The notes: generated by a model not told the origin, from the letters alone. A DNA stretch of 64,000 nt from an uncultured Tenacibaculum sp. (GCF_947499065.1 NZ_CANMMT010000002.1:185313-249312); one strand, 5' to 3'. Shown: positions 33,764 through 42,771, counted from the stretch's first letter. Program-made: numbers and translations.

Positions 33764-35539
33764 TTACATTCTTTCAGGAACTTGAATTCCTAATAAACTG
33801 AATGCTGATTTTATAGTATCTCCTATCTTTTTAGATAGTTGTACTCTAAATACTTTTTTATCTTGGTTTTCTTCTCCTAAAATATGTATGTTTTGATAAA
33901 ACGAGTTAAACTCTTTTACTAAGTCGTACGTGTAATTAGCAATTATAGCAGGAGAGTAGTTCTTAGCTGCTTGCTGAATTGTTTCAGGATATAATTCTAA
34001 CAACTTAATTAATTCTTTTTCTTTTGCATGTAATTCAATCGAAACAGGGTTTGAATAATCAAAATTTGCTTTTCTTAAAATTGATTGAATTCTAGCATAA
34101 GTATATTGGATAAAAGGTCCTGTGTTTCCTTGGAAATCAACAGAAGCTTTAGGGTCAAACAAAATTCTCTTTTTAGGGTCTACTTTTAAGATAAAGTATT
34201 TTAAAGCTCCTAATCCAATAATTTTATATAACTCTTCTTTTTCTTCTTCAGAATACCCTTCTAACTTTCCTAATTCTTGTGAAATTGTACGAGCAGTATC
34301 GGTCATTTCAGTCATTAAATCATCAGCATCTACTACAGTTCCTTCACGAGATTTCATTTTTCCAGAAGGTAAATCAACCATACCATAACTTAAGTGATAT
34401 AATTGTTCAGCCCAAGAATAGCCTAATTTCTTAAGAATTAAGAATAATACTTTAAAGTGATAGTCTTGTTCGTTACCAACGGTATAAACCATTCCTCCAA
34501 CATCTGGCATATCTTTAGCACGTTGAATAGCTGTACCAATGTCTTGAGTCATATATACAGCAGTTCCATCAGAACGTAGCACTAATTTTTCATCTAAGCC
34601 TTCATCAGATAAATCACACCAAACAGAACCATCTTCCTTTTTAAAGAAAACACCTTTTTTCATACCATCTTCTATAACATCCTTTCCTAAAAGGTAGGTG
34701 TTACTTTCATAATATAACTTATCGAAATCTACTCCAATACTTTTATAGGTTACATCAAATCCTGCGTAAACCCAAGAGTTCATTGTTTCCCATAGGGCGA
34801 CAACTTCTTTATCTCCAGCTTCCCATTTACGCAACATTTCTTGTGCTTCAAGAAATAAAGGTGCCTGTTTTTTAGCATCATCTTCAGAAGAACCGTCAGC
34901 AATTAAATCAGCGATTTCTTTTTTGTATTCTTGATCAAACTTTACATAATAATTACCAACTAATTTGTCTCCTTTTAAACCAGTTGAATCAGGAGTTTCA
35001 CCATTACCAAACTTTTGCCAAGCTAGCATTGACTTACAAATATGAATACCTCTATCGTTTATGATTTGAGTTTTGTAAACCTTTTTTCCTGAAGCTTTTA
35101 AAATTTCAGAAACAGCATATCCTAATAATACATTACGAACATGTCCTAAGTGTAATGGTTTGTTGGTATTAGGAGAAGAATATTCAACCATTCTTGATGA
35201 TTCATCTGCTGAAGGTGTAACAAATCCATAAGTAGTTTCTTTAGCAATTTCATTAAAGAATTTTGTATAAAAACTATCGTTAATAACTAAGTTTAAAAAA
35301 CCTTTAACTACGTTATAACTACTAATATCTTCAACATTTTCTACTAAGTAAGCTCCTAAATCCTCACCAATTTGTACAGGGTTTCCTTTCTTGTACCTTA
35401 AAAGAGGAAATACCACAACAGTGATGTCTCCTTCAAAATCTTTACGGGTTGCTTGAAACTCAACACTTGGAATTTCAATATTATACAAGGTTAAAAAACC
35501 TTCCTTTACTTTAGTTTCTATTAAGGTTTGTATGCTCAT
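33764..35539 (-). CDS. argS: arginyl-tRNA synthetase
   Basis: The 591-residue class I synthetase that charges tRNA-Arg. The N-terminal Arg-specific additional domain covers residues ~1-110. The HIGH-type motif is SSPNTNKPLHLGHVRNVLLG and the KMSKS loop is replaced by GKMKSREGTVVDADDL, as in many bacterial ArgRS. The C-terminal DALR anticodon-binding domain includes GNTGPFIQYTYARIQSIL and ends LLGIQVPERM, the family's typical C-terminus. A candidate -7 box is 22 bp upstream of its start. Length and motifs are all normal. Confidence 0.96.
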   Translation of the reverse strand: MSIQTLIETKVKEGFLTLYNIEIPSVEFQATRKDFEGDITVVVFPLLRYKKGNPVQIGEDLGAYLVENVEDISSYNVVKGFLNLVINDSFYTKFFNEIAKETTYGFVTPSADESSRMVEYSSPNTNKPLHLGHVRNVLLGYAVSEILKASGKKVYKTQIINDRGIHICKSMLAWQKFGNGETPDSTGLKGDKLVGNYYVKFDQEYKKEIADLIADGSSEDDAKKQAPLFLEAQEMLRKWEAGDKEVVALWETMNSWVYAGFDVTYKSIGVDFDKLYYESNTYLLGKDVIEDGMKKGVFFKKEDGSVWCDLSDEGLDEKLVLRSDGTAVYMTQDIGTAIQRAKDMPDVGGMVYTVGNEQDYHFKVLFLILKKLGYSWAEQLYHLSYGMVDLPSGKMKSREGTVVDADDLMTEMTDTARTISQELGKLEGYSEEEKEELYKIIGLGALKYFILKVDPKKRILFDPKASVDFQGNTGPFIQYTYARIQSILRKANFDYSNPVSIELHAKEKELIKLLELYPETIQQAAKNYSPAIIANYTYDLVKEFNSFYQNIHILGEENQDKKVFRVQLSKKIGDTIKSAFSLLGIQVPERM

Positions 35540-35560
35540 TAGTTATTAAAAATTGAAGTG

Positions 35561-35568
35561 CAAAATTA
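35561..35568 (-). promoter_or_regulatory. -7 box of argS
   Basis: Minus-strand TAATTTTG, an exact TAnnTTTG match, 21 bp before the argS ATG. Confidence 0.5.
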
Positions 35569-35617
35569 CATAATTTATTTGGATGATATTTAAACTGATT
35601 CTAACAATTTATATAGG

Positions 35618-35625
35618 TATTTTTG
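35618..35625 (+). promoter_or_regulatory. -7 box of the lipoprotein-YkgJ-methyltransferase unit
   Basis: TATTTTTG, an exact TAnnTTTG match, 22 bp before ATG 35648. Confidence 0.5.
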
Positions 35626-35647
35626 CGAAGTGTTTTATTTAAAAAAG

Positions 35648-36397
35648 ATGTTAGAGAATATTGTTAAATTGTGTAGTCTTTTCTTACTATTTAGTTGTAC
35701 TAAGATTAAGAAGAACGACAAGATTTCAGTATTAGATACTATAAAAAAAGTTAGATTAGAAACTAAGGAGGATACAATTTTAGAAAAGAACAATCCAGAG
35801 TTTTTAGATTTATCAATTCATCAAATATTTATTGATACAACAAGAAGTTCAAAGTTTTATAAAAATATTATTGATTGGAAAGAGAGTAAAATAGATAAGG
35901 AATTGATAAACTTAACAGTAAAAGAATTAAAAAAACACAAAAAATATGTTATCGACTATGCTGATAACTTTCCAAACCATTTTATAACTTTAAGAAAACT
36001 TAATAATGAATTCGTACTGTATGATAGATGTGATGGTATAGACTCAAGGTTTACTATTAACAATGGACTATTTATTTTTTATGGACCACTTGAATCTCAT
36101 GCAGAGTTGATTACCAATATAAAAGTTATATCTAAGAATAAAATTAAGTTACTATTAAAAACTGATAAAGGATTATCTTATGATGAAAAATCCATTATTG
36201 AAATAGAGAAGAAAAGTAATTTCTTATATGTAATGAAATATAAGAATGAAAGTTATGACGAAATTATTCATTTAACTTCTGTTGAATATATTAAAAATTT
36301 TGACCTGATAGTTAATCATTGTCCAGAGATGAAAATGCCTGAGATAGTTAATAGATTTGATGATTTTCAAGAAACTGAAGTAATAGAGGTAGAGTAA
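35648..36397 (+). CDS. lipoprotein of unknown function
   Basis: I use ATG 35648 (249 residues); an in-frame GTG at 35630 lies too near the -7 box. The leader MLENIVKLCSLFLLFSC gives Cys17 as the lipidation site. The mature protein has no recognised domain. It contains segments such as YADNFPNHFITLRKLNNEFV and FYGPLESHAELITN that suggest a small beta-rich fold. It is followed 19 bp later by a YkgJ-type gene and then a methyltransferase on the same strand. The link may only be positional. Confidence 0.55.
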   Translation: MLENIVKLCSLFLLFSCTKIKKNDKISVLDTIKKVRLETKEDTILEKNNPEFLDLSIHQIFIDTTRSSKFYKNIIDWKESKIDKELINLTVKELKKHKKYVIDYADNFPNHFITLRKLNNEFVLYDRCDGIDSRFTINNGLFIFYGPLESHAELITNIKVISKNKIKLLLKTDKGLSYDEKSIIEIEKKSNFLYVMKYKNESYDEIIHLTSVEYIKNFDLIVNHCPEMKMPEIVNRFDDFQETEVIEVE

Positions 36398-36416
36398 AAT
36401 TTAGAAAAAATAATTA

Positions 36417-36959
36417 ATGGATAAAGATCTAGAAAACTTACAAAAGTTAGCACAAGATGTAGAAAAAGAGAATAAAAAATATTTTGCTACATTAAAAAAA
36501 CGTACGCCTAAAAACTTAGATGTTGTAATGCAAGAGTTGCATGATAAAGAGTTTGAACGTACCGATTGTTTAACATGTGGTAACTGCTGTAAAACTACGA
36601 GTCCAATTTTTACCGATAAAGACATTGAACGTATTTCTAAGCATTTAAGAATGAAGGTTCGTGATTTTACTAACCAATATTTAGAACGTGATTCGGACGA
36701 TTTTATGGTGTTAAAATCTGCTCCTTGTACTTTTTTGGATGAACGAGATAATACTTGTTTTATTTATGATGTACGTCCTAAAGCTTGTGCCGAATATCCA
36801 CATACCAATCGTAGAAAGTTTATTCAGTTAACAGATTTGACAGTTAAAAATACTGAGGTTTGTCCGGCTACTTATAGAATTGTTGAAGAATTAAAGAAGC
36901 GTATACCATTACAATCAAATAAGAAGGTCAGAAGATCATCTAGGGAGAAAAAGTCTTAA
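36417..36959 (+). CDS. YkgJ family cysteine-cluster protein
   Basis: A 180-residue protein with the zinc/iron-chelating cluster of the YkgJ/UPF0153 family: FERTDCLTCGNCCKTTSPIF, then APCTFLDERDNTCFIYDVRP with KACAEYP, and a later Cys in TEVCPATYRIVEEL. The spacing CxxCxxCC...C...C...C matches the family. The metal and role are not established. The start at 36417 gives the expected N-terminal helix (DKDLENLQKLAQDVEKENKK). The next gene begins 2 bp after its stop. Confidence 0.85.
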   Translation: MDKDLENLQKLAQDVEKENKKYFATLKKRTPKNLDVVMQELHDKEFERTDCLTCGNCCKTTSPIFTDKDIERISKHLRMKVRDFTNQYLERDSDDFMVLKSAPCTFLDERDNTCFIYDVRPKACAEYPHTNRRKFIQLTDLTVKNTEVCPATYRIVEELKKRIPLQSNKKVRRSSREKKS

Positions 36960-36961
36960 AA

Positions 36962-37675
36962 ATGTTTTTAAGGTTTTCTATTTCTAGAAAACTATTCATG
37001 AAAAAGAAAGCAATGGAACCTAAAAAGCAAAAGAAACCATGGCCTACTAAAGATGCTATGATACAAGTTTATGAAAAGAATCTTTGGGGTGGTAATGCTT
37101 CAGAGTTTTATTCAGGAGATGGTTCTCATGATGTTAACATTGTAAAACCTTATATAGAAGTAGTAACTTCCTTTCTAAATTCTTTAAAAAATGGTTTAAT
37201 TGTATGTGATTTAGGCTGTGGTGATTTTAATATAGGAAAACAGTTGGTTAAGCAGACCAAAAAATATATTGCAATAGATATTGTACCGAATCTAATAGCT
37301 TATAATAAAGAACAGTTTAAAGAAGAAAATTTAGAATTTCGTTGTTTAGACATTGCAAAAGAAGAATTACCAACTGCTGATTGTTTGATAATTCGGCAAG
37401 TGTTACAACACTTATCAAATGCTGAAGTACAACGAATAGTTGCTAAATTATCGGCTTTTAAATACATTATTTTAACCGAGCATTTACCAGGGGGAGATTT
37501 TGAACCAAATAAAGATATTATTTCAGGACAAGGTATCAGACTAAAAAAGAAAAGTGGCTTAAATTTATTAGCACCTCCGTTTAATTTTAAAATTAAACAA
37601 CAACAACAATTATTATCTATTCCTTTAAAAAATAATAAAGGTGTTATTGTTACGACTCTTTTAAAGGTTTTTTAA
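36962..37675 (+). CDS. class I SAM-dependent methyltransferase
   Basis: A 237-residue Rossmann-fold methyltransferase. The SAM-binding motif I is LIVCDLGCGDFNIGKQLV, followed by YIAIDIVPNLIAYNKEQF (motif II) and CLIIRQVLQHLSNAEVQRIV (post-motif III). The substrate is not predictable. The start is uncertain: ATG at 36998 and 37013 are also in frame, and the last (MEPKKQKKPWPTKDAMIQVY) looks most like a natural N-terminus. It is probably co-transcribed with the YkgJ gene 2 bp upstream. Confidence 0.82.
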   Translation: MFLRFSISRKLFMKKKAMEPKKQKKPWPTKDAMIQVYEKNLWGGNASEFYSGDGSHDVNIVKPYIEVVTSFLNSLKNGLIVCDLGCGDFNIGKQLVKQTKKYIAIDIVPNLIAYNKEQFKEENLEFRCLDIAKEELPTADCLIIRQVLQHLSNAEVQRIVAKLSAFKYIILTEHLPGGDFEPNKDIISGQGIRLKKKSGLNLLAPPFNFKIKQQQQLLSIPLKNNKGVIVTTLLKVF

Positions 37676-37764
37676 TTGTGAATTAATGTAAGTTTTTTGT
37701 TGTTAGGCTATTGTTTAGTCATTTAGTCTAACTTTAACTTTATAAGTGTATATAGTTACTTACC

Positions 37765-37803
37765 TTATAAAGTAGAAATTATTGAATAATTTCTACTTTA
37801 TAA
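37765..37803 (-). terminator. 19-bp perfect inverted repeat over the stop of the 37779 gene
   Basis: The arms TTATAAAGTAGAAATTATT and its complement are separated by one base. The stop codon (37779-37781) lies near the tip, so the last codons form one arm. A terminator or mRNA 3'-end stabiliser is likely. Confidence 0.6.
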
Positions 37804-38171
37804 TTTATGTTTCTTCCAGAACTTGTATTATTTCCAGTGACTTTTGTACTCAACGAATATTCAGCAAATATTTTTTTGTTTTTTCTCCTTATATAAGGCA
37901 TTTTAACAATCCTACTTTGACCTCTAATTAATAAATTGTTGTTAGGACTTTTTGTTCTTGTTCTACCTACATATACGATAATATCATTTTCTACTTCAAC
38001 CCACATAATTCTGCGTGTAATATCAGTATCTAAGATATTATTATTAAAATAACTAACATTAGCTCTATAAAAGCCATCTTCTAAAATTCTTATATGATTT
38101 GAATCTTTTGAAGTTTGAGAATTTAGATTAATAGAGTAAAATAAGACAAAGAATATAACTTTTTTTAACAT
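37779..38171 (-). CDS. small secreted protein of unknown function
   Basis: A 130-residue protein with a signal peptide (MLKKVIFFVLFYSINLNSQ). The mature 110 residues alternate strands (NHIRILEDGFYRANVSYFNN; IMWVEVENDIIVYVGRT) and are basic near the middle (RGQSRIVKMPYIRRKNKK). No domain is recognised. It is a single gene. The stop codon is inside a long perfect hairpin. Confidence 0.5.
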   Translation of the reverse strand: MLKKVIFFVLFYSINLNSQTSKDSNHIRILEDGFYRANVSYFNNNILDTDITRRIMWVEVENDIIVYVGRTRTKSPNNNLLIRGQSRIVKMPYIRRKNKKIFAEYSLSTKVTGNNTSSGRNINYKVEIIQ

Positions 38172-38368
38172 ACTTTTTTAAGTATTATTAGCAAAAAATA
38201 TGCCATATTATATATTGTGTGATTGGTGAATAGTTTTTAAAAGTAAATTAGATATTATTTTAATACCTATTTATAATTTAAAAAGCATAAAGTAAAGTGA
38301 AAATGCTTATTTAAGATGAAGATAAACTACTCAAAACTTTTTCTTATTTTTAGAAAAAATATTTCATA

Positions 38369-39205
38369 TTGGAGACTATAGTTAATTATTTTGAAACAAT
38401 TCCATCAAGTCATCGAAGTATAATTCTAGTAGGAGGAATCACTTTTTTTTGGCTAATAGAAAGTGCTGTTCCTTTGTTTAAGTTCAAATATAATAAATGG
38501 AAGCATGCATGGCCTAATTTGTTTTTCACAGGGACAACAGTTATTATAAATTTTACACTTGCTTTTTTATTACTAAAAACTGCCGATTGGGTTCAAGCTA
38601 ATAATTTTGGTTTGATTAATTGGTTGCCTACAATGCCTTTATGGTTGTATGTAGTTTTAGGAGTATTGTTTTTAGATTTTTTTGGAGCTTATTTGGCACA
38701 TTATGTAGAACACAAGGTAAAACCTTTATGGATGGTACATTTAGTACATCATTCAGATCATAAAGTAGACACTACTACTGCAAATAGACATCATCCTTTA
38801 GAAAGTGTAATACGTTTTACATTTACTTTGTTAGGAGTTTTTTTAGTGGGAACCCCGATTGCAATTATTATGTTGTATCAATCAATGTCATTAATATTTA
38901 CACAATTAACACACGCAAATATTAAAATGCCTAGAAAGCTTGATAAAATATTGAGTTATGTATTGGTTTCACCCGATATGCATAAAGTACATCATCATAA
39001 TTTATTACCCTATACTGATTCTAACTACGGAAATATTTTTTCTATATGGGATCGATTATTTGGAACTTATATGGAATTAGATCGTGAAAAAATAATATAT
39101 GGTGTAGATACTTTTCCTGATGAAGAAAAAAATTCTAGTTTAAAAGAGTTGTTAAAACAACCATTTGCAGGATATAGAAAGCCTACAAATATAGAAGAGA
39201 TTTAA
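38369..39205 (+). CDS. sterol desaturase / fatty acid hydroxylase family protein
   Basis: A 278-residue integral-membrane di-iron enzyme candidate. Start is TTG 38369; no ATG exists until deep in the protein, and METIVNYFETIPSSHRS looks natural. It has three or four membrane helices. The eight-His di-iron signature is complete: HYVEH (~110), HLVHHSDHKVDTTTANRHHP (~125-145) and HKVHHH (~212). Members hydroxylate or desaturate lipids, carotenoids or sterol-like substrates with O2; the bacterial substrate cannot be inferred. The upstream gap of ~200 bp is AT-rich without a clear signal. A strong terminator follows. Confidence 0.86.
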   Translation: METIVNYFETIPSSHRSIILVGGITFFWLIESAVPLFKFKYNKWKHAWPNLFFTGTTVIINFTLAFLLLKTADWVQANNFGLINWLPTMPLWLYVVLGVLFLDFFGAYLAHYVEHKVKPLWMVHLVHHSDHKVDTTTANRHHPLESVIRFTFTLLGVFLVGTPIAIIMLYQSMSLIFTQLTHANIKMPRKLDKILSYVLVSPDMHKVHHHNLLPYTDSNYGNIFSIWDRLFGTYMELDREKIIYGVDTFPDEEKNSSLKELLKQPFAGYRKPTNIEEI

Positions 39206-39218
39206 TAAGGAATAATAA

Positions 39219-39243
39219 AAAAGCGAGCATATAGCTCGCTTTT
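39219..39243. terminator. terminator between fatty acid hydroxylase and the GG-leader peptide gene
   Basis: AAAAGCGAGC / GCTCGCTTTT, a perfect 10-bp stem with a five-base loop. It can serve both convergent genes. Confidence 0.8.
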
Positions 39244-39252
39244 CTTTTGTCT

Positions 39253-39486
39253 TTAAAACATCATAACATCATGCCCTGGTCCAGGTGTACCAAAATCAAT
39301 AGTACTACTTTGTGTACTATTACATATTACACCATCACCTGAAACATTAATACTAGAATCGAAACTTCCACTCGAATCATAACAAACATAAGGATATGTT
39401 CCAGTTGCTTGCCCTCCTGAAATTTGTTTCATTGTTTCATTGTTAAGCTTTTTCACATCATTTAATTTTAAAATTTTTTTCGGCAT
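39253..39486 (-). CDS. double-glycine-leader peptide (bacteriocin/RiPP-precursor-like)
   Basis: A 77-residue product. The first 25 residues (KKILKLNDVKKLNNETMKQI then SGG) match the GG-type leaders of Bacteroidota natural-product precursors, recognised by C39-type peptidase transporters; cleavage would fall after Gly25. The 52-residue core is rich in Ser, Thr, Gly and Asp, with two Cys (35 and 55), and ends GTPGPGHDVMMF. The two Cys and many Ser/Thr could allow a disulfide or thioether-type change, but no modification enzyme or C39 transporter is in the window. It lies between a fatty acid hydroxylase and a serine hydrolase. The leader call is good; the product's nature is unknown. Confidence 0.68.
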   Translation of the reverse strand: MPKKILKLNDVKKLNNETMKQISGGQATGTYPYVCYDSSGSFDSSINVSGDGVICNSTQSSTIDFGTPGPGHDVMMF

Positions 39487-39601
39487 AATTTTATAGTTTA
39501 ATTATTAATATTGATTTTAAAATATGATTATTTACACCGATATTTTTGTATAAATTTTCAAGATAAGTGATTAATCTTCCGAATGAAGTAGGTAAAAAAT
39601 A

Positions 39602-40657
39602 TTATTGAATAAATATATTTTCTAGTCCTTTTATATAATCACGCATTTTTACTCTAGATAAATTGGTAAGAATAGAAATTACAATTTCTTCCTCAGGATA
39701 AATTAGTAACATAGAAGAAGCTCCAATACCACCTCCTGAATGACTTAATTTAGTTGTGTTATTTTTAGTTTTACGGACGCTTATACCAATTCCATAATTT
39801 GTTTTTTTACCATTATTCGTTTTATTAGAAGTAGTAAGTTTAGCTAATGAATTTTTTGTTATTATTTGTGGATTTATAAATTCATTTCCAAATAAAATTA
39901 AATCTTCAGAAGTAGATAAAAAACCACCACCAGCAGCTTTAAATTCATTATTTACTTTAGGACCAATAACTATTTTTCCTCTTCTTTTTAAATAGAATAG
40001 AGTTCTATTTATATTTTCTTTATCAGATTCATCTAGGATAGTTTTAGTCATTTTTAAAGGTACAAAAACTTCATCATTCATAAAGTCAAAAAAATCTTTA
40101 TTACTAGCGTTTTGAATAACAACACTCAGCAAATTCCATCCATAAGTACTATACTTAAAATCGGTTCCTGGTTTAAAGAGTAAATCAGACTCTTTAAATA
40201 TATCTAAGCCTTCAACAATAGACATTTTATCATTTATCAAAAATTCTGAACCTTTATAATGCCTAATTCCAGCTGTGTGTCCTGCAATTTGACGAATGGT
40301 AAAGTCGTAATCTTTTTTAGGAAAATCAGGAACATAAGTATATAAGCTATTGTTTAAGTTCAATTTATTATCATCAATAAGTTTTGCTAAAGCAACAGCT
40401 GTTAGTGTTTTTGAAATACTAGCAATTCTAAATTGAGTGTTTTTGGGAGATACTTTTGTCTTACTACTAAGGTCTGAATAACCAAATCCTTCAGACCAAA
40501 TAATTTTACCTTTTTTTGATACTGAAATTGAGAGCCCAGGAATTTTTTGTTCCTCCATAAAATTTTGAGTCAAAAGTGTAGCATCTTCTTTAAATTGAGC
40601 GTTTGATAATATTGTAAAACAAAGAAATAGGAATAATAAGTTAATTCGTGTTTTCAT
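39602..40657 (-). CDS. beta-lactamase-fold serine hydrolase (class C type)
   Basis: From ATG 40657 (351 residues), 4 bp after the previous stop, it has a signal peptide (KTRINLLFLFLCFTILSNAQ); an in-frame ATG at 40678 would overlap the upstream gene. Motifs of the beta-lactamase/DD-peptidase fold are present: Ser-x-x-Lys in RIASISKTLTAVAL, the Tyr-x-Asn type motif in YSTYGWNLLSV and the third motif HSGGG near the C-terminus. Many such proteins are esterases or peptidases, and true lactamase activity is not implied. It is downstream of a HEAT-repeat-like gene on the same strand. Confidence 0.85.
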   Translation of the reverse strand: MKTRINLLFLFLCFTILSNAQFKEDATLLTQNFMEEQKIPGLSISVSKKGKIIWSEGFGYSDLSSKTKVSPKNTQFRIASISKTLTAVALAKLIDDNKLNLNNSLYTYVPDFPKKDYDFTIRQIAGHTAGIRHYKGSEFLINDKMSIVEGLDIFKESDLLFKPGTDFKYSTYGWNLLSVVIQNASNKDFFDFMNDEVFVPLKMTKTILDESDKENINRTLFYLKRRGKIVIGPKVNNEFKAAGGGFLSTSEDLILFGNEFINPQIITKNSLAKLTTSNKTNNGKKTNYGIGISVRKTKNNTTKLSHSGGGIGASSMLLIYPEEEIVISILTNLSRVKMRDYIKGLENIFIQ

Positions 40658-40661
40658 AGGT

Positions 40662-41237
40662 TTATTTTGTTTTTTCAATCATTTCTAAAATTTTCTTACC
40701 ACGAGCTTTGCAACCTTTACTTTCATGAATTATTTTAGAACTAATTAAATGTTTTAATTCAGGATGAACCCATTCTTTTTCTAAGCCAAATAAATACAAA
40801 GAAGTCATAGTATAGGCTCTAACTGCTATTTTTTGATCGGTAATTAACCAGTCGAATCCAGCTTCAATAATACTTTCAATATGCTTTTGAGTTAATATTT
40901 TTTGAGTATTGTTTTCTTTTTTAGAAGTATAAGCAACTGCCAAATGTTCACAAATTTTAGCACAAGGTCTAATAGCACTATCAAAATGTACTTTAGAAAT
41001 ATTTTCAGTAAAGAAATTTAGATAAGGGTGGATATGTTCAATACCATGATGTGTACAAATCCATTCCAATACCCATGCTGCTTTGATAGACAATTTATTA
41101 TCAGTATCAAAAGTTAAATCAACTAAAGATTTTATTAATTTTGGCTGCTCTAATACAATAATAGCAGCATTGTTTCTGTTTACCCTAGCAGGGTTCTCCA
41201 TATCATTTAAAACAGAAACTAAAAAATCAATACTCAT
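40662..41237 (-). CDS. HEAT-repeat-like helical protein
   Basis: A 191-residue all-helical protein with repeated ~35-residue helix pairs (KSLVDLTFDTDNKLSIKAAW, then VLEWICTHHG; WLITDQKIAVRAYTMTSLYL). It resembles small HEAT-repeat proteins of Flavobacteria, which databases sometimes label adenylosuccinate lyase without support. It shows no catalytic motif. It probably serves as a binding scaffold, but this is inference. It is 4 bp upstream of the serine hydrolase start, so the two are likely co-transcribed. Confidence 0.55.
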   Translation of the reverse strand: MSIDFLVSVLNDMENPARVNRNNAAIIVLEQPKLIKSLVDLTFDTDNKLSIKAAWVLEWICTHHGIEHIHPYLNFFTENISKVHFDSAIRPCAKICEHLAVAYTSKKENNTQKILTQKHIESIIEAGFDWLITDQKIAVRAYTMTSLYLFGLEKEWVHPELKHLISSKIIHESKGCKARGKKILEMIEKTK

Positions 41238-41300
41238 ATTGGTATGGTTTATGTATTTTTGAAATAAGTAAGTTATACAACTAAATAAAAAGAATTATCA

Positions 41301-41996
41301 ATGCTAAATATAAAAAGGATATTTTCAATTGCACTTTTATTATCAGCTTTTTTTATTGTTTCTACTGAAGCACAAAAAATAAATCGATTTGATGCAAATG
41401 GAAAACGAACAGGTGTATGGAAGAAATTTTATGACAATGGTAGGGTTCGTTATTCTGGACAGTTTAAGAATGGTAAAGAAGTTGGAGTTTTTAAGTTTTA
41501 TTCTAATACTTCTTCTACACAACCAGTAATTGTAAAAACGTATAATAAGGATATAGCTACGGTTAAGTTTTATAACGATTTAGGAAAGTTGAAGAGTGAA
41601 GGTAAAATGTTAGGAAAAAAGCGTATTGGAAAATGGATATATTATTTTACTAATGGAAAGTTATTTTCTGAAGAAGAATATAAAGATGGTAAGTTAGATG
41701 GTATTCTTAAAAACTATTATCCTAATGGAAAGGTAACTCAAGAAACTTCTTATATGGATGGGAAAAAAAATGGAGTTTCTAAAACTTTTACAGAGTCTGG
41801 TATTTTAATTGAAGATGTTTTTTATAAAGATGGAAAGTTAGAAGGAGAAGGGAAATATTATGACTTAAAAGGAGGAATAAAAGAGAAAGGAATGTATAAA
41901 GATGGAAAGAGAATAGGGAAGTGGGAGTTTTATATGGATGGAGAAGTAATAAATAAAAAGAAGCGAATGAAACTGTCAGAGCTTAAGAACAAATAA
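41301..41996 (+). CDS. MORN-2/YwqK-like repeat protein
   Basis: A 231-residue secreted protein (signal peptide ending STEA). It consists of seven or eight repeats of the YYxNGKxxxxxxYKDGKxxG type: FYDNGRVRYSGQFKNGKEVG, YFTNGKLFSEEEYKDGKLDG, YYPNGKVTQETSYMDGKKNG and so on. The repeats form a beta-hairpin rod of the MORN type. Databases call such proteins toxin-antitoxin YwqK-like, but no toxin partner is visible. It is followed 8 bp later by a lipoprotein gene. The 1097 gene in this window carries one similar tail. Confidence 0.8.
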   Translation: MLNIKRIFSIALLLSAFFIVSTEAQKINRFDANGKRTGVWKKFYDNGRVRYSGQFKNGKEVGVFKFYSNTSSTQPVIVKTYNKDIATVKFYNDLGKLKSEGKMLGKKRIGKWIYYFTNGKLFSEEEYKDGKLDGILKNYYPNGKVTQETSYMDGKKNGVSKTFTESGILIEDVFYKDGKLEGEGKYYDLKGGIKEKGMYKDGKRIGKWEFYMDGEVINKKKRMKLSELKNK

Positions 41997-42004
41997 AAAA
42001 GAAT

Positions 42005-42703
42005 ATGCATAGGAGTTTTATTTTACTATTAACACTAAGTTTCTTGGTTTCCTGTAATGAAAATAAAGAAACTAATAAGTTTACTGGACTTTGGTTAGTA
42101 AAAAAAGTAAAAGTAGGTAAGCAAGAAATGACTCCTAATGCTCGATGGATGAATTTTAAAGAAGATTCTACTCAAATATCTGGTAATGGATGGTTACAGC
42201 ATTCTTATGGAACTTGGAGTTTAAAAGATAACAGACTTAAAATTTCGAATAAAAATGGAGTGACCGATGTAGCTGAGCCTTTTAAAGTTGAATTGAAAGA
42301 GAATAAAATGTTATGGGAAAGGAAAGAAGAAGGTCAGGATGTTACAGTATATTTAGAAAGAATCAATAAAATTCCTACTTCAGAAGGAAATAAATTACTT
42401 GGACTATGGGAATTAAAATCTAAAAAGACAGATAGTATTGATTCAAAAAAAGTAGTAAATCCGAAATCGACGCTGTATTTAAGATGGGATAACACTTATG
42501 TTATAGAGAATTCTTTAAAGAATAAAAAATATGGTGTCTATAAAATTCATGGACATAAGCCAGAACTACAAATGGTAAATTATGGAGAAACACCAAAATT
42601 CAAATTCTATAAATTTACAGTAGAAAAAGATAAACTTACATTAAGGTCGACAGATAATAAGGAGGAATTAAGTTATGTAAGAGTACATCAATTTCTTCAA
42701 TAG
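42005..42703 (+). CDS. lipoprotein with two lipocalin-like halves, unknown function
   Basis: A 232-residue lipoprotein (leader [16 protein letters not shown], Cys17). Two similar segments of ~100 residues start [20 protein letters not shown] and [20 protein letters not shown], each with a later strand such as [13 protein letters not shown] or [15 protein letters not shown]. This is typical of small lipocalin-like domains in Bacteroidota lipoproteins. Its ligand is unknown. It follows the MORN-repeat gene by 8 bp and is probably in its operon. Confidence 0.6.
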   Translation: MHRSFILLLTLSFLVSCNENKETNKFTGLWLVKKVKVGKQEMTPNARWMNFKEDSTQISGNGWLQHSYGTWSLKDNRLKISNKNGVTDVAEPFKVELKENKMLWERKEEGQDVTVYLERINKIPTSEGNKLLGLWELKSKKTDSIDSKKVVNPKSTLYLRWDNTYVIENSLKNKKYGVYKIHGHKPELQMVNYGETPKFKFYKFTVEKDKLTLRSTDNKEELSYVRVHQFLQ

Positions 42704-42745
42704 CTTCATCAATTCTTTCCATAGTAAATAATGGAAAGGATTTCG

Positions 42746-42753
42746 TAAATTTG
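42746..42753 (+). promoter_or_regulatory. -7 box of mnmA
   Basis: TAAATTTG, an exact TAnnTTTG match, 18 bp before ATG 42772. An inverted repeat (CTTTCCAT / ATGGAAAG, 42715-42738) lies directly upstream, where the -33 element would be. Confidence 0.55.
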
Positions 42754-42771
42754 CACCTTCAAAAAGAAAGA

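Noticed and set aside
38188..38195. A fourth TTAGCAAA octamer, as at the aceB and carboxylase promoters
   Set aside because: It lacks the TTTT...CG extension, is upstream of an unrelated small gene, and is expected by chance in such AT-rich DNA.
39253..41237. A complete RiPP cluster around the GG-leader peptide
   Set aside because: The adjacent serine hydrolase and HEAT-like protein are common single genes. No modifying enzyme, C39 peptidase or immunity gene can be recognised, so only the precursor itself is claimed.
41301..41996. YwqK-like protein as an antitoxin with a partner toxin
   Set aside because: The neighbours are a lipoprotein and a HEAT-like gene. The protein is secreted and simply made of MORN repeats, so the antitoxin label has no support here.
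42715..42738. CTTTCCAT...ATGGAAAG before mnmA as another MarR operator
   Set aside because: The arms match the operator, but the 8-bp spacer breaks the continuous TTTCCATGGAAA palindrome. It looks more like a simple hairpin between genes.
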